Positions 1-8,981 of a stretch of 64,000 nucleotides of DNA are shown here, piece by piece. The stretch lies in contig NZ_JAMOFV010000006.1 of NCBI RefSeq assembly GCF_023656515.1, forward strand, positions 4,543,735-4,607,734, read 5' to 3'. Within the stretch, counting starts at the first letter, position 1. Every line of letters starts with the position of its first letter. The position numbers were made by a program, and so were the translations under genes. The notes beneath the pieces were generated by a model. It was given only the letters and a program-made list of their open reading frames with translations, was not told the DNA's origin and ran no database searches. This stretch comes from Clostridium swellfunianum (GTDB taxonomy: Bacteria > Bacillota > Clostridia > Clostridiales > Clostridiaceae).

Positions 1-1175
1 TCAACCACTGTTTTTGCTCCAGTAACTACGTCACCAGAAGCAAATATGCCATCTCTTGTAGTTCTTCCACATTCATCAGTTGCCACGAGTCCGCCTTGAG
101 TTACATTAATTCCATTTGTAGTGGATACAATATTTGCTCTTGGGCCTTGTCCTGAAGCTATTATTACTGTGTCTGCCTCAAATATATCTTCTGTTCCCTC
201 AAGCATAACCAATCGTTCTCTGGAATCATCTTCTTTTATTACTGATGTCTTGACAAACTTAATGCCTTGCTCAGTTATTTCTACTGGAGCTTTATAATAT
301 TCAAATCTTACTCCGTCAATTTTTGCATATTCTACTTCAACCTTTTCAGCAGTAACATCCTCTGGACCTCTTCTAGCCATAATATATACTTCGCTGGCCC
401 TATGTCTTAGAGCAGTTCTGGCTACATCCATAGCAACATTGCCTGCTCCAATTACAACTACTTTCTTTCCAAGATTATAAACCTCAGGATTTTTCAAGTA
501 ATCTATAGCGTAGTGAACGTGCCCCAGAGATTCTCCCTTAATGCCCAAGGCTTTTGATTTCCATACCCCTGTACCAATAAATATAGCTTTATAACCGTCT
601 CTAAATAAATTGTCAACAGTCAAGTCTTGTCCAATCAATGTGTTTGGTCTTATTTTTACTCCCATGCTCAATAGCTTATCTTTAAGCTTTTCAAGGATAT
701 CCTTACCTAATCTAAAGCTTGGAATACCGTACCTTAGAACCCCGCCTATCTTATCATGAGCTTCAAAAATAGTAATATCATATCCCTTGGATGCAAGGAT
801 AATGGCAATGGTTATACCAGCAGGACCTGAGCCTATAATTGCAACCTTCTTTTCCGTATTCTTTCTTGCTTCAGGAGTTATGAAATTTAAATAATAATCT
901 GAAACGTAATTTTCTACAGAACCAACCTGAATTGGGTTGCCCTTTCTTCCTAATACGCAGTGGCCCTGGCACTGTTTTTCATGAGGACATACTAGCGAGC
1001 ACACAACAGAAAGCGGATTATTTTTAAAAAGTTTTTCACCAGCATCCATAATATTTCCTTCTAATAAAAGTTTTACAACCTCATTAAATGGAGTACTTAC
1101 TGGACACCCCTCTTTACATAACGGTCTTTTACATTGAAGACATCTTTTTGCTTCTTCTACTACGAATTGAGCCAT
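1..1175 (-). CDS. Glutamate synthase small-subunit-type NADPH oxidoreductase, 3' end outside window
   Basis: The reading frame starts at ATG 1173-1175 and runs off the window edge, so the C-terminus is missing. The N-terminus has two cysteine groups for [4Fe-4S] clusters (C12, C15, C20, C24 and C59, C63, C69, C73). These are followed by an FAD-binding GSGPAG motif near residue 115 and a second nucleotide-binding GAGNVAMD motif for NAD(P)H. This order is that of GltB/GltD-type beta subunits, which in clostridia include homotetrameric GltA, NfnB and SudA. The family moves electrons between NAD(P)H, FAD and Fe-S centres. If the next gene outside the window is a ferredoxin-NADP reductase-like subunit, NfnB/SudA would be favoured over a glutamate synthase. 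A GGGGGG ribosome site lies 8 nt before the start. The family is sure; the exact member is not. Confidence 0.85.
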   Translation of the reverse strand, partial: MAQFVVEEAKRCLQCKRPLCKEGCPVSTPFNEVVKLLLEGNIMDAGEKLFKNNPLSVVCSLVCPHEKQCQGHCVLGRKGNPIQVGSVENYVSDYYLNFITPEARKNTEKKVAIIGSGPAGITIAIILASKGYDITIFEAHDKIGGVLRYGIPSFRLGKDILEKLKDKLLSMGVKIRPNTLIGQDLTVDNLFRDGYKAIFIGTGVWKSKALGIKGESLGHVHYAIDYLKNPEVYNLGKKVVVIGAGNVAMDVARTALRHRASEVYIMARRGPEDVTAEKVEVEYAKIDGVRFEYYKAPVEITEQGIKFVKTSVIKEDDSRERLVMLEGTEDIFEADTVIIASGQGPRANIVSTTNGINVTQGGLVATDECGRTTRDGIFASGDVVTGAKTVV

Positions 1176-1233
1176 GTTCTTTAGCCCCCCTATGCTGAAA
1201 ATTGTAACTTATTACATATGTGCTACCTTATAT

Positions 1234-1261
1234 ATTATATATGATATACTATATAATTCAA
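1234..1261 (-). promoter_or_regulatory. Candidate sigma-A promoter for the oxidoreductase gene
   Basis: On the minus strand TTGAAT (1256-1261) is followed by a 16-nt spacer and TATAAT (1234-1239), about 60 nt before the ATG at 1175. The region is very AT-rich, so chance matches are likely. Confidence 0.4.
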
Positions 1262-1271
1262 TAATAGTTAA

Positions 1272-1383
1272 AAATATAACTTGTACTAATTATTTAAAAT
1301 AGGTCGTGCAAGTTATATTTGAATTAACAAATACTATAAATTCTTATATTTAAATCTTCATATAAACAAATAAATATAAGAAT
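1272..1383. repeat. Two adjacent inverted repeats in the 1176-1472 intergenic gap
   Basis: The first repeat has 15-bp arms at 1272-1286 and 1306-1320 with one mismatch and a 19-nt loop. The second has perfect 13-bp arms at 1340-1352 and 1371-1383 (core ATTCTTATATTTA), and the pairing extends outward with a few mismatches. They lie between the oxidoreductase promoter and the hydratase terminator, and neither ends in a T-run like a terminator. Function unknown; they could be regulatory palindromes or remnants of a repeat element. Confidence 0.5.
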
Positions 1384-1414
1384 ATGTAGTGTTTATACAG
1401 GTTTGCAAGTATTT

Positions 1415-1470
1415 TAAAAAGGTTGTATCAAGACAGACTTAATTCTTATCTGCTTCGATACAACCTTATT
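1415..1470 (-). terminator. Rho-independent terminator of the hydratase gene
   Basis: Arms AAGGTTGTATC and its complement (11 bp, perfect) enclose a partly pairing loop. They are followed on the minus strand by a TTTTT run, just downstream of the hydratase stop codon at 1473. Confidence 0.75.
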
Positions 1471-1472
1471 AA

Positions 1473-3749
1473 TTATTTTTTATTTCTGTTATAGTTTATT
1501 AAGCATCCATCAACAATAATTTGTCTTTCATCCGTTGTCATTTCTCCAATTTGAAGTTCAAATTCTTTAACTTCATTTGAAATAATATATGCTTTTATAT
1601 TAGACTGCCCGCTTAGCACTGCTTCTCTAATATTGGGAACAAAAATATAATCCCCATTTGCAAAAGAAGGCTGTCCTCGAAGAATGAACGGTATCATTCC
1701 CCAATTTATAAGATTGCTTCTGTATCTCTTTGTTGCATATTCCTCTGCAATATTAGCACTTCCACCAAGAACTCTTTGACAGCTTGCTGCCTGCTCTCTT
1801 GCACTACCATCACCAGGCTTTTTAGCATAGATTACGCTACCGATGCTTGTGTTTAATGTATCTAACTTTTCAAAGCCTTCTATAGATCTAATTCTATCTA
1901 CAACGTTCTTGAATTCTTCATTATTATCTTCAGGACGAACTTTCTTCAGTCTTTCCTCTTCCAGTGAGCGAACCTTTTTTGAAGTCCCTACATAGTTTGG
2001 GTCTTTCCTTGATAAAGTAAATTCTGCTAAACCTAATGGATTTGAACGGAAGGTAGAAGTTTCTCCAGATGGAATAAGCTCATCCGTTGTTGTTACAGGA
2101 TCTGTTATAAAGCTTGCTACCTTTAATATTAAGTTATCTTCAAGTTTTGGTATCTCTGGCCAATCAACTATGTTTGGTCCATATTTTAATTCATTGCTTT
2201 CAGCTCCCTTGTTAAACCCGAAGAAAACTCTGTTATTGTATACTGTATTATCAAATTCATACGCTGGAATTTCTTCATTGTAATCAATGCTTGCAGCTGA
2301 GGTTAAATATCCTCCATTAGCTGCTGTAGCTGCTATAGATCTTGCATCCATAAGAGCTACCGAAGAAATTTGTCCATTTCCAGGCTTTGAGCCTTCTCTA
2401 TTTGGGAAATTACGAGTTGTATGCCTTATGCTGATTCCTTCATTAAATGGTGTGTCTCCAGCTCCAAAGCAAGGTCCGCAAAATGCAGTACGCATTACAG
2501 CTCCAGCAGTCATAAGCTTTGTTATATATCCTTTCTTAGTTAAGTCTACCATTACAGGTTGTGAAGAAGGATATACGGAAAGAGAAAATTCATCGTTGCC
2601 TAAACTTTTGTTTTCCAGTATATTTGCTGCTGTAACAACATTTTCATACATTCCACCAGCGCATCCAGCTATAACGCCCTGGTCTACTTTAAATCTTCCG
2701 TCAATAATCTTATCTGTAAGCTTAAAGGCAACCTTTGAATTCTCAAAAAGCTTTTGACCTTCAACTTCTGTCATTCTTATAATATCTTCCAGATTTTCAT
2801 TAAACTCATCAATTTCAAAAGCATTGCTTGGGTGGAAAGGCAGTGCAATCATTGGTTTAATTGTGCTTAAATCAACATAAACCATTCCGTCATAGTAAGC
2901 TTCATTCCCTGGCTTCAGCTCACTATATGCCTCTTCTCTTCCGTGAAGCTTCAAGTATTCCCTAACAGTTTCGTCAGTTCTCCAAATGGAGCTCAAGCAG
3001 GTTGTTTCGGTGGTCATTACATCTATACCATTTCTAAAGTCCATTGACAGGTTAGAAATTCCATCCCCTACAAATTCCATTACTTTGTTCTTAACATATC
3101 CATTTTTAAACACTGCACGAATTATTGCCAAAGCAACGTCTTGAGGTCCTACCCCATGTCCAGGCTTTCCTGTTAGAAATACTCCTATTATATCAGGATA
3201 GTCGACATCATAGGTTTGAGATAGCAGCTGCTTAACAAGCTCCCCTCCACCTTCTCCAATAGCTATTGTTCCAAAGGCTCCATATCTGGTATGTGAATCT
3301 GAGCCAAGAATCATTCTGCCTGTTCCAGCCATCATTTCTCTCATAAAGGTATGAATTACAGCTAAGTGCGGAGGCACAAAAATTCCTCCATATTTTTTTA
3401 CTGCTGATAATCCAAATCTATGGTCATCCTCGTTAAGAGTTCCACCAACCGCTGCTAAGGTATTATGACAATTTGTCAGTACATAAGGTATTGGAAATTT
3501 CTCCAATCCACTTGCCTTTGCTGTCTGCACTATTCCTACATAGGTTATATCATGAGAAGTCATAGAGTCAAATTTTAACTTTAACTTATCCATATTTCCT
3601 GATGTATTGTGCTTTTCTAATATTGAGTACGCCATTGTATTTTTTCTAGCTTTTTCTTTTGATATATTTTTTAACTCAGCATGATTTTCTTCTGCTAAGA
3701 TTTCTTTCCCGTTTATTAGGTAAACTCCTGAATCATACAGTTTTATCAT
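1473..3749 (-). CDS. Aconitase-family hydratase, YbhJ-like
   Basis: The 758-residue protein has the aconitase fold. It shows GSDSHT (149-154), a first cluster cysteine in IAGCAGG (C363), the CxxC pair in FCGPCFGAG (C424, C427), and a swivel-adjacent [14 protein letters not shown] segment (444-457) equivalent to the SNRNFEGRQG signature. All three [4Fe-4S] ligands are present, so it should be an active hydro-lyase. Its length and layout match E. coli YbhJ better than AcnA or LeuC. It lies 73 nt downstream of a CitMHS carrier and a divergent LysR gene, an arrangement resembling ybhD-ybhH-ybhI-ybhJ. The substrate is therefore probably a tricarboxylate or related hydroxy acid, but which one cannot be read from sequence. 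Confidence 0.85.
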   Translation of the reverse strand: MIKLYDSGVYLINGKEILAEENHAELKNISKEKARKNTMAYSILEKHNTSGNMDKLKLKFDSMTSHDITYVGIVQTAKASGLEKFPIPYVLTNCHNTLAAVGGTLNEDDHRFGLSAVKKYGGIFVPPHLAVIHTFMREMMAGTGRMILGSDSHTRYGAFGTIAIGEGGGELVKQLLSQTYDVDYPDIIGVFLTGKPGHGVGPQDVALAIIRAVFKNGYVKNKVMEFVGDGISNLSMDFRNGIDVMTTETTCLSSIWRTDETVREYLKLHGREEAYSELKPGNEAYYDGMVYVDLSTIKPMIALPFHPSNAFEIDEFNENLEDIIRMTEVEGQKLFENSKVAFKLTDKIIDGRFKVDQGVIAGCAGGMYENVVTAANILENKSLGNDEFSLSVYPSSQPVMVDLTKKGYITKLMTAGAVMRTAFCGPCFGAGDTPFNEGISIRHTTRNFPNREGSKPGNGQISSVALMDARSIAATAANGGYLTSAASIDYNEEIPAYEFDNTVYNNRVFFGFNKGAESNELKYGPNIVDWPEIPKLEDNLILKVASFITDPVTTTDELIPSGETSTFRSNPLGLAEFTLSRKDPNYVGTSKKVRSLEEERLKKVRPEDNNEEFKNVVDRIRSIEGFEKLDTLNTSIGSVIYAKKPGDGSAREQAASCQRVLGGSANIAEEYATKRYRSNLINWGMIPFILRGQPSFANGDYIFVPNIREAVLSGQSNIKAYIISNEVKEFELQIGEMTTDERQIIVDGCLINYNRNKK

Positions 3750-3787
3750 GTCTCTCCCCCTAATGAACCTTATTTTTTGGGCTCTGA

Positions 3788-3809
3788 AGAGGGTTAATAA
3801 TAACCCTCT
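3788..3809 (-). other. Intercistronic hairpin between CitMHS and hydratase genes
   Basis: Perfect 9-bp arms AGAGGGTTA and TAACCCTCT enclose a 4-nt loop in the 73-nt gap between the two genes. No T-run follows on the minus strand. It therefore looks like an mRNA processing or stability hairpin inside one operon, not a full terminator. Confidence 0.5.
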
Positions 3810-3822
3810 GCCATAAACCTAA

Positions 3823-5199
3823 TTAAAGCACTGGAATTGCTCCAGTTATTATGAATACAAGAATATATAGTACGAAAGCTGGAAGTCCTACTGCCAAAAT
3901 TGCTTTCTGATAATCTGCAAAATCTGTTTCTGTTCTGTCAACAAGTATATAAATCCATGCAATAAGTGGTGTTGCGTAGTAAGTTGCTAACGGAATCATA
4001 GCTCCTACACCCATTGCAATTGCTGGGACTCCAAAACCGGCAGCAACCTTTGCAAGTACTGGAAGTATCCCAAAGTAATATCCATCTGAGCTTAAGAAAA
4101 TAAGTCCTGGAATACCTAGAATAGCTGTAAAAATAGGAATTAGATTACCCATACTAGCTGGAACTAAATTTCCTAAGCTTGTCGCAATACCTGTTCCCAT
4201 ACCGCTTCCATTTAAAATTCCCATAAAGAATCCTGAAGCAATTATCATTGCAGCAGCTGGCATTCCCTCTTCAAGAGCACCTGCTAGTCTTTCTTTTTGA
4301 TATTTAAAATCAAAACCATAGTTAACTACAAGCGCTACAGCTAAACCAATCAAGAATAATAGAGCACTATTTGCAATTCCTGCTATTAGCATGTACATAA
4401 TTACAATAGTACATATTAAGTTAAACCAGAATGCCTTTGGCCTTTTAAGTTCTGGGTCGTTATTTCTAACAGCATCGTACATTTTCTCCATATCAGCAGC
4501 AGCAATTTGAGCTGCGGTGGTTGGATTGTAACCTAACCTTGCTCTTTCTTTTTTACCAATGAAGTATGCCACTACAACAGCATAAATCATAACTACTGCC
4601 ATTCCTGGAAGAAGTTTTGGGAATAACTCTGTTACGTCTAAGCTTAAAGCAGATAATACTCTTGCTAGAGGTCCTCCCCATGGGGTCATATTAAATACTG
4701 AGGTAGGCAGAGCAATAAGTATTGCAAGATATATACCCTTTATTTTGAATTGCCTATATAGAGGCATAAAAGCAGCAGTTGTTATAAGTACTGTTGAAGT
4801 TCCGTCACCGTCAAGTGATACCATAGCAGCAGTAAGTGTAGAAGCTACAATTATCTTAAGCGGGTCTCCCTTAACTAACTTTATTATTCCTATTACTAAT
4901 GGATCAAATAATCCTACCTGCATCATTAAAGTAAAATAACTGCAGGCAAACAAAACCATTAATGCTGATCTCATTGTTCCTGGAGATACTTTTCCTTTAT
5001 CTCCAACCTTATAGAATACCCCTTCATAAATCCAATCAAAGATTTTTACTGGTGGTATATTTGCAATTAAGCAGTAAACAATACCAAATATTATTGGTAC
5101 AACAATCAACGCTACATATGGACTAAGTAATTTTTTATAGATTGCTAAAATAAAAACAAGTATGAGTATAGCACCTATCAATGTTGCCATTTTTTCCAC
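3823..5199 (-). CDS. CitMHS-family citrate/tricarboxylate transporter, copy 1
   Basis: The 458-residue protein is almost entirely hydrophobic with about a dozen membrane helices. It carries the family hallmarks SLDGDGTST near residue 128 and MTPWGGPLARV near residue 170. CitMHS carriers take up citrate or related acids as metal complexes (Mg-type CitM or Ca-type CitH in Bacillus) with protons. It is transcribed with the aconitase-like hydratase downstream and faces a divergent LysR gene, so this carrier-enzyme pair probably feeds one substrate. A GGGGGAG ribosome site lies 9 nt before the ATG. A second CitMHS gene of different sequence lies at 11.6-12.9 kb, so the two may differ in metal or substrate. 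Confidence 0.88.
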   Translation of the reverse strand: MEKMATLIGAILILVFILAIYKKLLSPYVALIVVPIIFGIVYCLIANIPPVKIFDWIYEGVFYKVGDKGKVSPGTMRSALMVLFACSYFTLMMQVGLFDPLVIGIIKLVKGDPLKIIVASTLTAAMVSLDGDGTSTVLITTAAFMPLYRQFKIKGIYLAILIALPTSVFNMTPWGGPLARVLSALSLDVTELFPKLLPGMAVVMIYAVVVAYFIGKKERARLGYNPTTAAQIAAADMEKMYDAVRNNDPELKRPKAFWFNLICTIVIMYMLIAGIANSALLFLIGLAVALVVNYGFDFKYQKERLAGALEEGMPAAAMIIASGFFMGILNGSGMGTGIATSLGNLVPASMGNLIPIFTAILGIPGLIFLSSDGYYFGILPVLAKVAAGFGVPAIAMGVGAMIPLATYYATPLIAWIYILVDRTETDFADYQKAILAVGLPAFVLYILVFIITGAIPVL

Positions 5200-5265
5200 T
5201 CCCCCAACTCCAACTTTTATTTGTTAAATAAAATATTATTTTTCATATTCCGCAGCAAATGTTAG

Positions 5266-5287
5266 TTTTTCTAGGGCCCTTAGAAAA
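5266..5287. promoter_or_regulatory. GGGCCC-centred palindrome in the CitMHS/LysR intergenic region
   Basis: TTTTCTA, a GGGCCC core and TTAGAAAA form a near-perfect dyad (one-base asymmetry) 67-88 nt upstream of the carrier start. It is a GC island in a very AT-rich spacer and a candidate operator for the divergent LysR protein. Confidence 0.35.
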
Positions 5288-5288
5288 T

Positions 5289-5305
5289 GTATAACGTTTA
5301 CTGTA
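5289..5305. promoter_or_regulatory. Candidate CcpA cre site upstream of CitMHS copy 1
   Basis: On the minus strand AGTAAACGTTATAC resembles the cre consensus TGWAANCGNTNWCA. It lies between a possible -35 TTGTAC and -10 TACATT. The 11-base core GTAAACGTTAT is shared with the site in front of the second CitMHS gene. CcpA is encoded at 28.2-29.2 kb. Confidence 0.35.
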
Positions 5306-5456
5306 GGTGTACAAGTTAAGTATAGAAGAATCCTGTCGAATATTCCAATTCTTTATTTTTATATTTTTCATAGCTTGTATCTATAATTTCATGCCAAATA
5401 TAAAACATATATCAATATTTTATGTTATAATTAGTTAAAGTTTTATCGGATGGGAT

Positions 5457-6380
5457 GTGATTTTATTGGAATTTAAAGATATTGAATATGCTCTTGCAAT
5501 ATCTAAATATCGGCATATTACAAAAGCAGCTGAATCACTTTATATAACTCAGCCTACATTAAGTACCTATATAAAAAACATGGAAAAAAGATTAGATATT
5601 GCACTCTTTAAACGTGAAGGAAATAAGATAGACTTAACCTATGAAGGTGAAATATTTATAGAAAACGGCATGAAAATACTTCAGCAGAGAGATGATCTTC
5701 TTAACAAGTTAAATGAATCCATCCACTCTGAAAAAGGAAGGTTAAAATTATCTATACCAATACTTAGAGGCAGCTATTTAATCCCAGCAATCCTCCCTAT
5801 ATTTCATAAGAAGTATCCAAATGTAGAAATCATCTTGTCTGAAGCTACGTCCTCGGAAGTTGAAAAAAATGTTAAGAATGGTGTAAGTGATTTAGTTATT
5901 TTTAATAAACCCTTTCGTAAGCTTTCTCTTCAGTATGAGACTATCCATAAAGAGGAACTTCTGCTTATCATGAATAAAAATCATCCTTTAGCAAACATGG
6001 GTATTACCTGTGAAGGTCTACAATATCCCTGGATTGATATAAAGCTTTGTAAGGACGAGCCTTTTATAATACAGTTTCCTAACCAGCATACAGGTGAAGT
6101 AGAAAGGCATATCTTTAAGCAGGCAGGCATAAATCCAAAAATAGCACTGGAAACAAAGAACATTGAAGCTTCTGTTCGTCTTGCCAGCTTAGGCTATGGA
6201 TTAACCTTTGTTTCTGAAAGTCATATTAAACATATAACTTTACCTCAAGGTACTCTATTTTTTTCGGTAGGTAATCCCACTACAACTATGGAGGTAGTTG
6301 CTGCTTACGTAGACAAGCATGCTTTATCCAAATACGCACGAGAGTTTATTAAAATCTCAAAGGAATGCTTAAGCAAGTAA
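5457..6380 (+). CDS. LysR-family regulator, divergent from the CitMHS-hydratase operon
   Basis: The protein has about 307 residues. The N-terminal winged helix-turn-helix (HITKAAESLYITQPTLSTYI, residues 21-40) and C-terminal periplasmic-binding-like effector domain are typical of LysR. The frame opens with GTG 5457; TTG 5466, three codons in, has the better-spaced GGATGGGA ribosome site and may be the real start. Divergent placement against a carrier and hydratase gene is the usual layout for a LysR activator that senses the pathway substrate. The effector is inferred to be a tricarboxylate or related acid. The nearest in-window relative by eye is the LysR at 17.4 kb. Confidence 0.85.
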   Translation: MILLEFKDIEYALAISKYRHITKAAESLYITQPTLSTYIKNMEKRLDIALFKREGNKIDLTYEGEIFIENGMKILQQRDDLLNKLNESIHSEKGRLKLSIPILRGSYLIPAILPIFHKKYPNVEIILSEATSSEVEKNVKNGVSDLVIFNKPFRKLSLQYETIHKEELLLIMNKNHPLANMGITCEGLQYPWIDIKLCKDEPFIIQFPNQHTGEVERHIFKQAGINPKIALETKNIEASVRLASLGYGLTFVSESHIKHITLPQGTLFFSVGNPTTTMEVVAAYVDKHALSKYAREFIKISKECLSK

Positions 6381-6474
6381 CTTTTCAATATAAAGCTTTA
6401 GAAATATAATTAAAGTATATAATATTTATAGATTTAATCTATATGAAACATCACTTTTACTTTGGAGGTTTAAA

Positions 6475-7374
6475 ATGGACTTACATTATTTGTGGCTATT
6501 TTACAAGGTTGCAAAGAACAAAAGCTTTTCAAAGGCTGCTGAGGAGTTGACGCTAAGCCAGCCTACTATTTCAATGCAGGTAAAAAAACTTGAAGCAGAG
6601 CTTGGTATAAACTTATTTGACAGATTTGGAAAGAACATTTATTTAAGCCGAGATGGAGAGTTTGTTTACAGCTATGCAGAGAAAATCTTTGAGACAGTAA
6701 AGGAATTGGAAGATCATATTGCCGCTCAAAAGGGAAAAATAATCGGAAATGTTCATATTGGTGCAAGCAATACTCCTGGGGTTCATATTCTTCCGAATTT
6801 ACTTGGAGTATTCAAGAAGAACTATCCTGATATTACCACGCACCTGCATATAAGAAACACTCAAGATATTTTAAATATGATAATAACAAATCAAGTAGAC
6901 TTTGCAATTGTTGGTGGAAAGTACGAGTATAAAAAAACCTTAAAGACTAAAAAATTATTTGATGACTCTATCATTCTCATTGGTTCTCCAGAAAATTCTT
7001 TAACTCAGAAGGATAGTATACTGCCTGAAGAGTTAATAGAACAGCCCTTTATAACTCACGAAGTGAACTCAAATCTTTACTATGCTGCAGAAGATATTAT
7101 AAAAAATGACCTTAAGGTACCTTTTAAAACCTCTATGACACTTGGGAATATAACTGCAATAAACAATGCTGTAGCAGCAAATTTAGGTATATCCCTTGTT
7201 CCTTTTACCTCTGCAAAGCACCATCTGGAAAAAGGCATGGTAAAGAAGATTTCAGTAGAAAATAAAATCTGGACTTATCCTTTTTATATTGTTTACTACA
7301 GAGATAAAATTCTTAATTTACCTACTAAGCTTCTTATCAAAACAATAGGAGAAAAAATCAACGATTTCATTTAA
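6475..7374 (+). CDS. LysR-family regulator
   Basis: This is a second LysR protein of 299 residues, 94 nt after the first and on the same strand. It has the helix-turn-helix KSFSKAAEELTLSQPTISMQ (residues 16-35) and an effector domain with the usual ASNTPG start. TTTGGAGG lies 7 nt before the ATG. A strong terminator follows, so it is not cotranscribed with the MFS gene downstream. The sequence differs clearly from the preceding LysR protein, so this is not a recent tandem duplication. Nothing in it points to a specific effector; the CysB/CysL branch would be one possibility. Confidence 0.85.
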   Translation: MDLHYLWLFYKVAKNKSFSKAAEELTLSQPTISMQVKKLEAELGINLFDRFGKNIYLSRDGEFVYSYAEKIFETVKELEDHIAAQKGKIIGNVHIGASNTPGVHILPNLLGVFKKNYPDITTHLHIRNTQDILNMIITNQVDFAIVGGKYEYKKTLKTKKLFDDSIILIGSPENSLTQKDSILPEELIEQPFITHEVNSNLYYAAEDIIKNDLKVPFKTSMTLGNITAINNAVAANLGISLVPFTSAKHHLEKGMVKKISVENKIWTYPFYIVYYRDKILNLPTKLLIKTIGEKINDFI

Positions 7375-7434
7375 ACAAGAGCTATCTAGGCATCATCTAC
7401 AAAAATAATTCGGCACTTAATTTTATATATAGCT

Positions 7435-7465
7435 ATAGGGGTTATTTCTAACCCCTATTATTTTT
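7435..7465 (+). terminator. Rho-independent terminator after the second LysR gene
   Basis: Perfect 10-bp stem ATAGGGGTTA / TAACCCCTAT with a TTTC loop (7435-7458), followed by TATTTTT. Confidence 0.9.
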
Positions 7466-7571
7466 AACAAATATTTTTACTTATCTCCCTAACTTAATTA
7501 TAACATGTAAATAATGTTAAATATAGTCTTATAATTGCGTAAATTTTCCAGTAAACTTATTTTATAACTTT

Positions 7572-8807
7572 ATGGGAGATGATGCTTTGTATAAAGACTT
7601 ATTAAAAAATAGGAATTTTACTCTATTAACCCTTGGAGGATTTATCTCTTCTATAGGTGACTACCTGTACAATATAGGTGTGACAGTATATTTGTACAGC
7701 ATGAGCAAATCAGTGACTGCTGTTGCTATAATGTGGCTTTCAAGAGCAGTTTTAAGGATACCCTTGTTGTACTTATCAGGTTTTATTGCAGACTCCTATA
7801 ATAAAAAAACTATAATTGTAGTTACAAATCTAGCTAGCGTTATCTTTGCCTTCCTCTTTATTACCGCAAATAATCAAAAACTTTGGCTGGTTTATATTTT
7901 AGCTTTCTTGCTGCAATCCCTAAATGACGTTGATGTAAGTACCGAAACAGCTATGCTTCCTGAACTAGTATCAAAAGAAGAACTAGCTTCTTCTAATTCA
8001 ATTTTCTCATTTTTAGAGTCTACAAGTATTTTTTTATCTCCTGCCATCGGAGGTATTTTATATAAGCTATACGGCAGTAATATTTTATTCATTATAAATG
8101 CTTCAAGCTTTCTAGCAGCCACCATACTGTTTAGCTTCATTAAATACAGATTTGTTAAACCAGTAAAAGCTAAGAAAAATACTGGACTTATTGAAAACGG
8201 ATTAAAAGGATATAAAGTCTTTACAAAAACTTCTAATGTTAAGACCATATTTGCTATTATGAGCATATTCGCAGTATTGGGTAGATTTTATGAGACTTAT
8301 AAAGTAGCTGTTTCAGATGTGTTGTTAAATATGAAGCCTGAAGGGATTATTTATTTCGATTATGCTTTGGCAATTGGTGGTCTTTCTGTGCCATTTATAA
8401 TTAAGGCTATAACTAAGAGGAGTCATATAGAAATTTTTATACTTTCCACATTGGTCACTGCTGTTGGATATATTATATTTGGATACTCTCATAGCTTTAT
8501 AACTACTTTTGCTATACTGATTATTTTGGGGCTTGCACAGAACATGCAAGGAATTTATTCACGGACATTGATTCAGAGCAATATACCCAAAGAATATATT
8601 GGCAGAGTGTTTTCATTTTATAAAATATTGCTTACTACCTTTGCTATTCTAGGTTTACTTGTCGCAAGCCCTTTTTACGATTTAATAGGTATAGGAAACT
8701 CTTTCTTATGTATATCATTAATCTTAATTATTTTCTGTTTGTTTCAATTTAAGTATTTGTTTAATACAAAATCAAATAATGCATTACTGTCATCGGATGA
8801 AAACTAG
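7572..8807 (+). CDS. Major facilitator superfamily transporter
   Basis: The protein has 411 residues with about 12 predicted membrane helices. The loop after helix 2 contains GFIADSYNKKT, a variant of the MFS motif A (GxLaDrxGrkr). The pattern resembles the MFS_3/EntS-like drug or siderophore exporters. The first ATG (7572) has no ribosome site. TTG at 7587 has GGGAG 8 nt upstream and may be the true start, giving a protein five residues shorter. It stands alone between a terminator and the next gene, so its substrate is not suggested by context. Confidence 0.8.
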   Translation: MGDDALYKDLLKNRNFTLLTLGGFISSIGDYLYNIGVTVYLYSMSKSVTAVAIMWLSRAVLRIPLLYLSGFIADSYNKKTIIVVTNLASVIFAFLFITANNQKLWLVYILAFLLQSLNDVDVSTETAMLPELVSKEELASSNSIFSFLESTSIFLSPAIGGILYKLYGSNILFIINASSFLAATILFSFIKYRFVKPVKAKKNTGLIENGLKGYKVFTKTSNVKTIFAIMSIFAVLGRFYETYKVAVSDVLLNMKPEGIIYFDYALAIGGLSVPFIIKAITKRSHIEIFILSTLVTAVGYIIFGYSHSFITTFAILIILGLAQNMQGIYSRTLIQSNIPKEYIGRVFSFYKILLTTFAILGLLVASPFYDLIGIGNSFLCISLILIIFCLFQFKYLFNTKSNNALLSSDEN

Positions 8808-8981
8808 TAATATAAATAAATACAGTGCAATAAAAAACATCTTAGCTTACACTGGAATATATAGAAACAAATACTTCTCATAGGCCTCTATATTTTGTTC
8901 ATATTTTATGATATCCTAAATATACAGAATTTAAATAATATTTTAGACAGTATCCCATAAATATACTCACAGGAGGATTTT

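Noticed and set aside
2287-2757. 156-codon plus-strand open frame inside the hydratase gene
   Set aside because: It is the reverse complement of a conserved aconitase-family coding region, has no ribosome site, and reads as a shadow frame.
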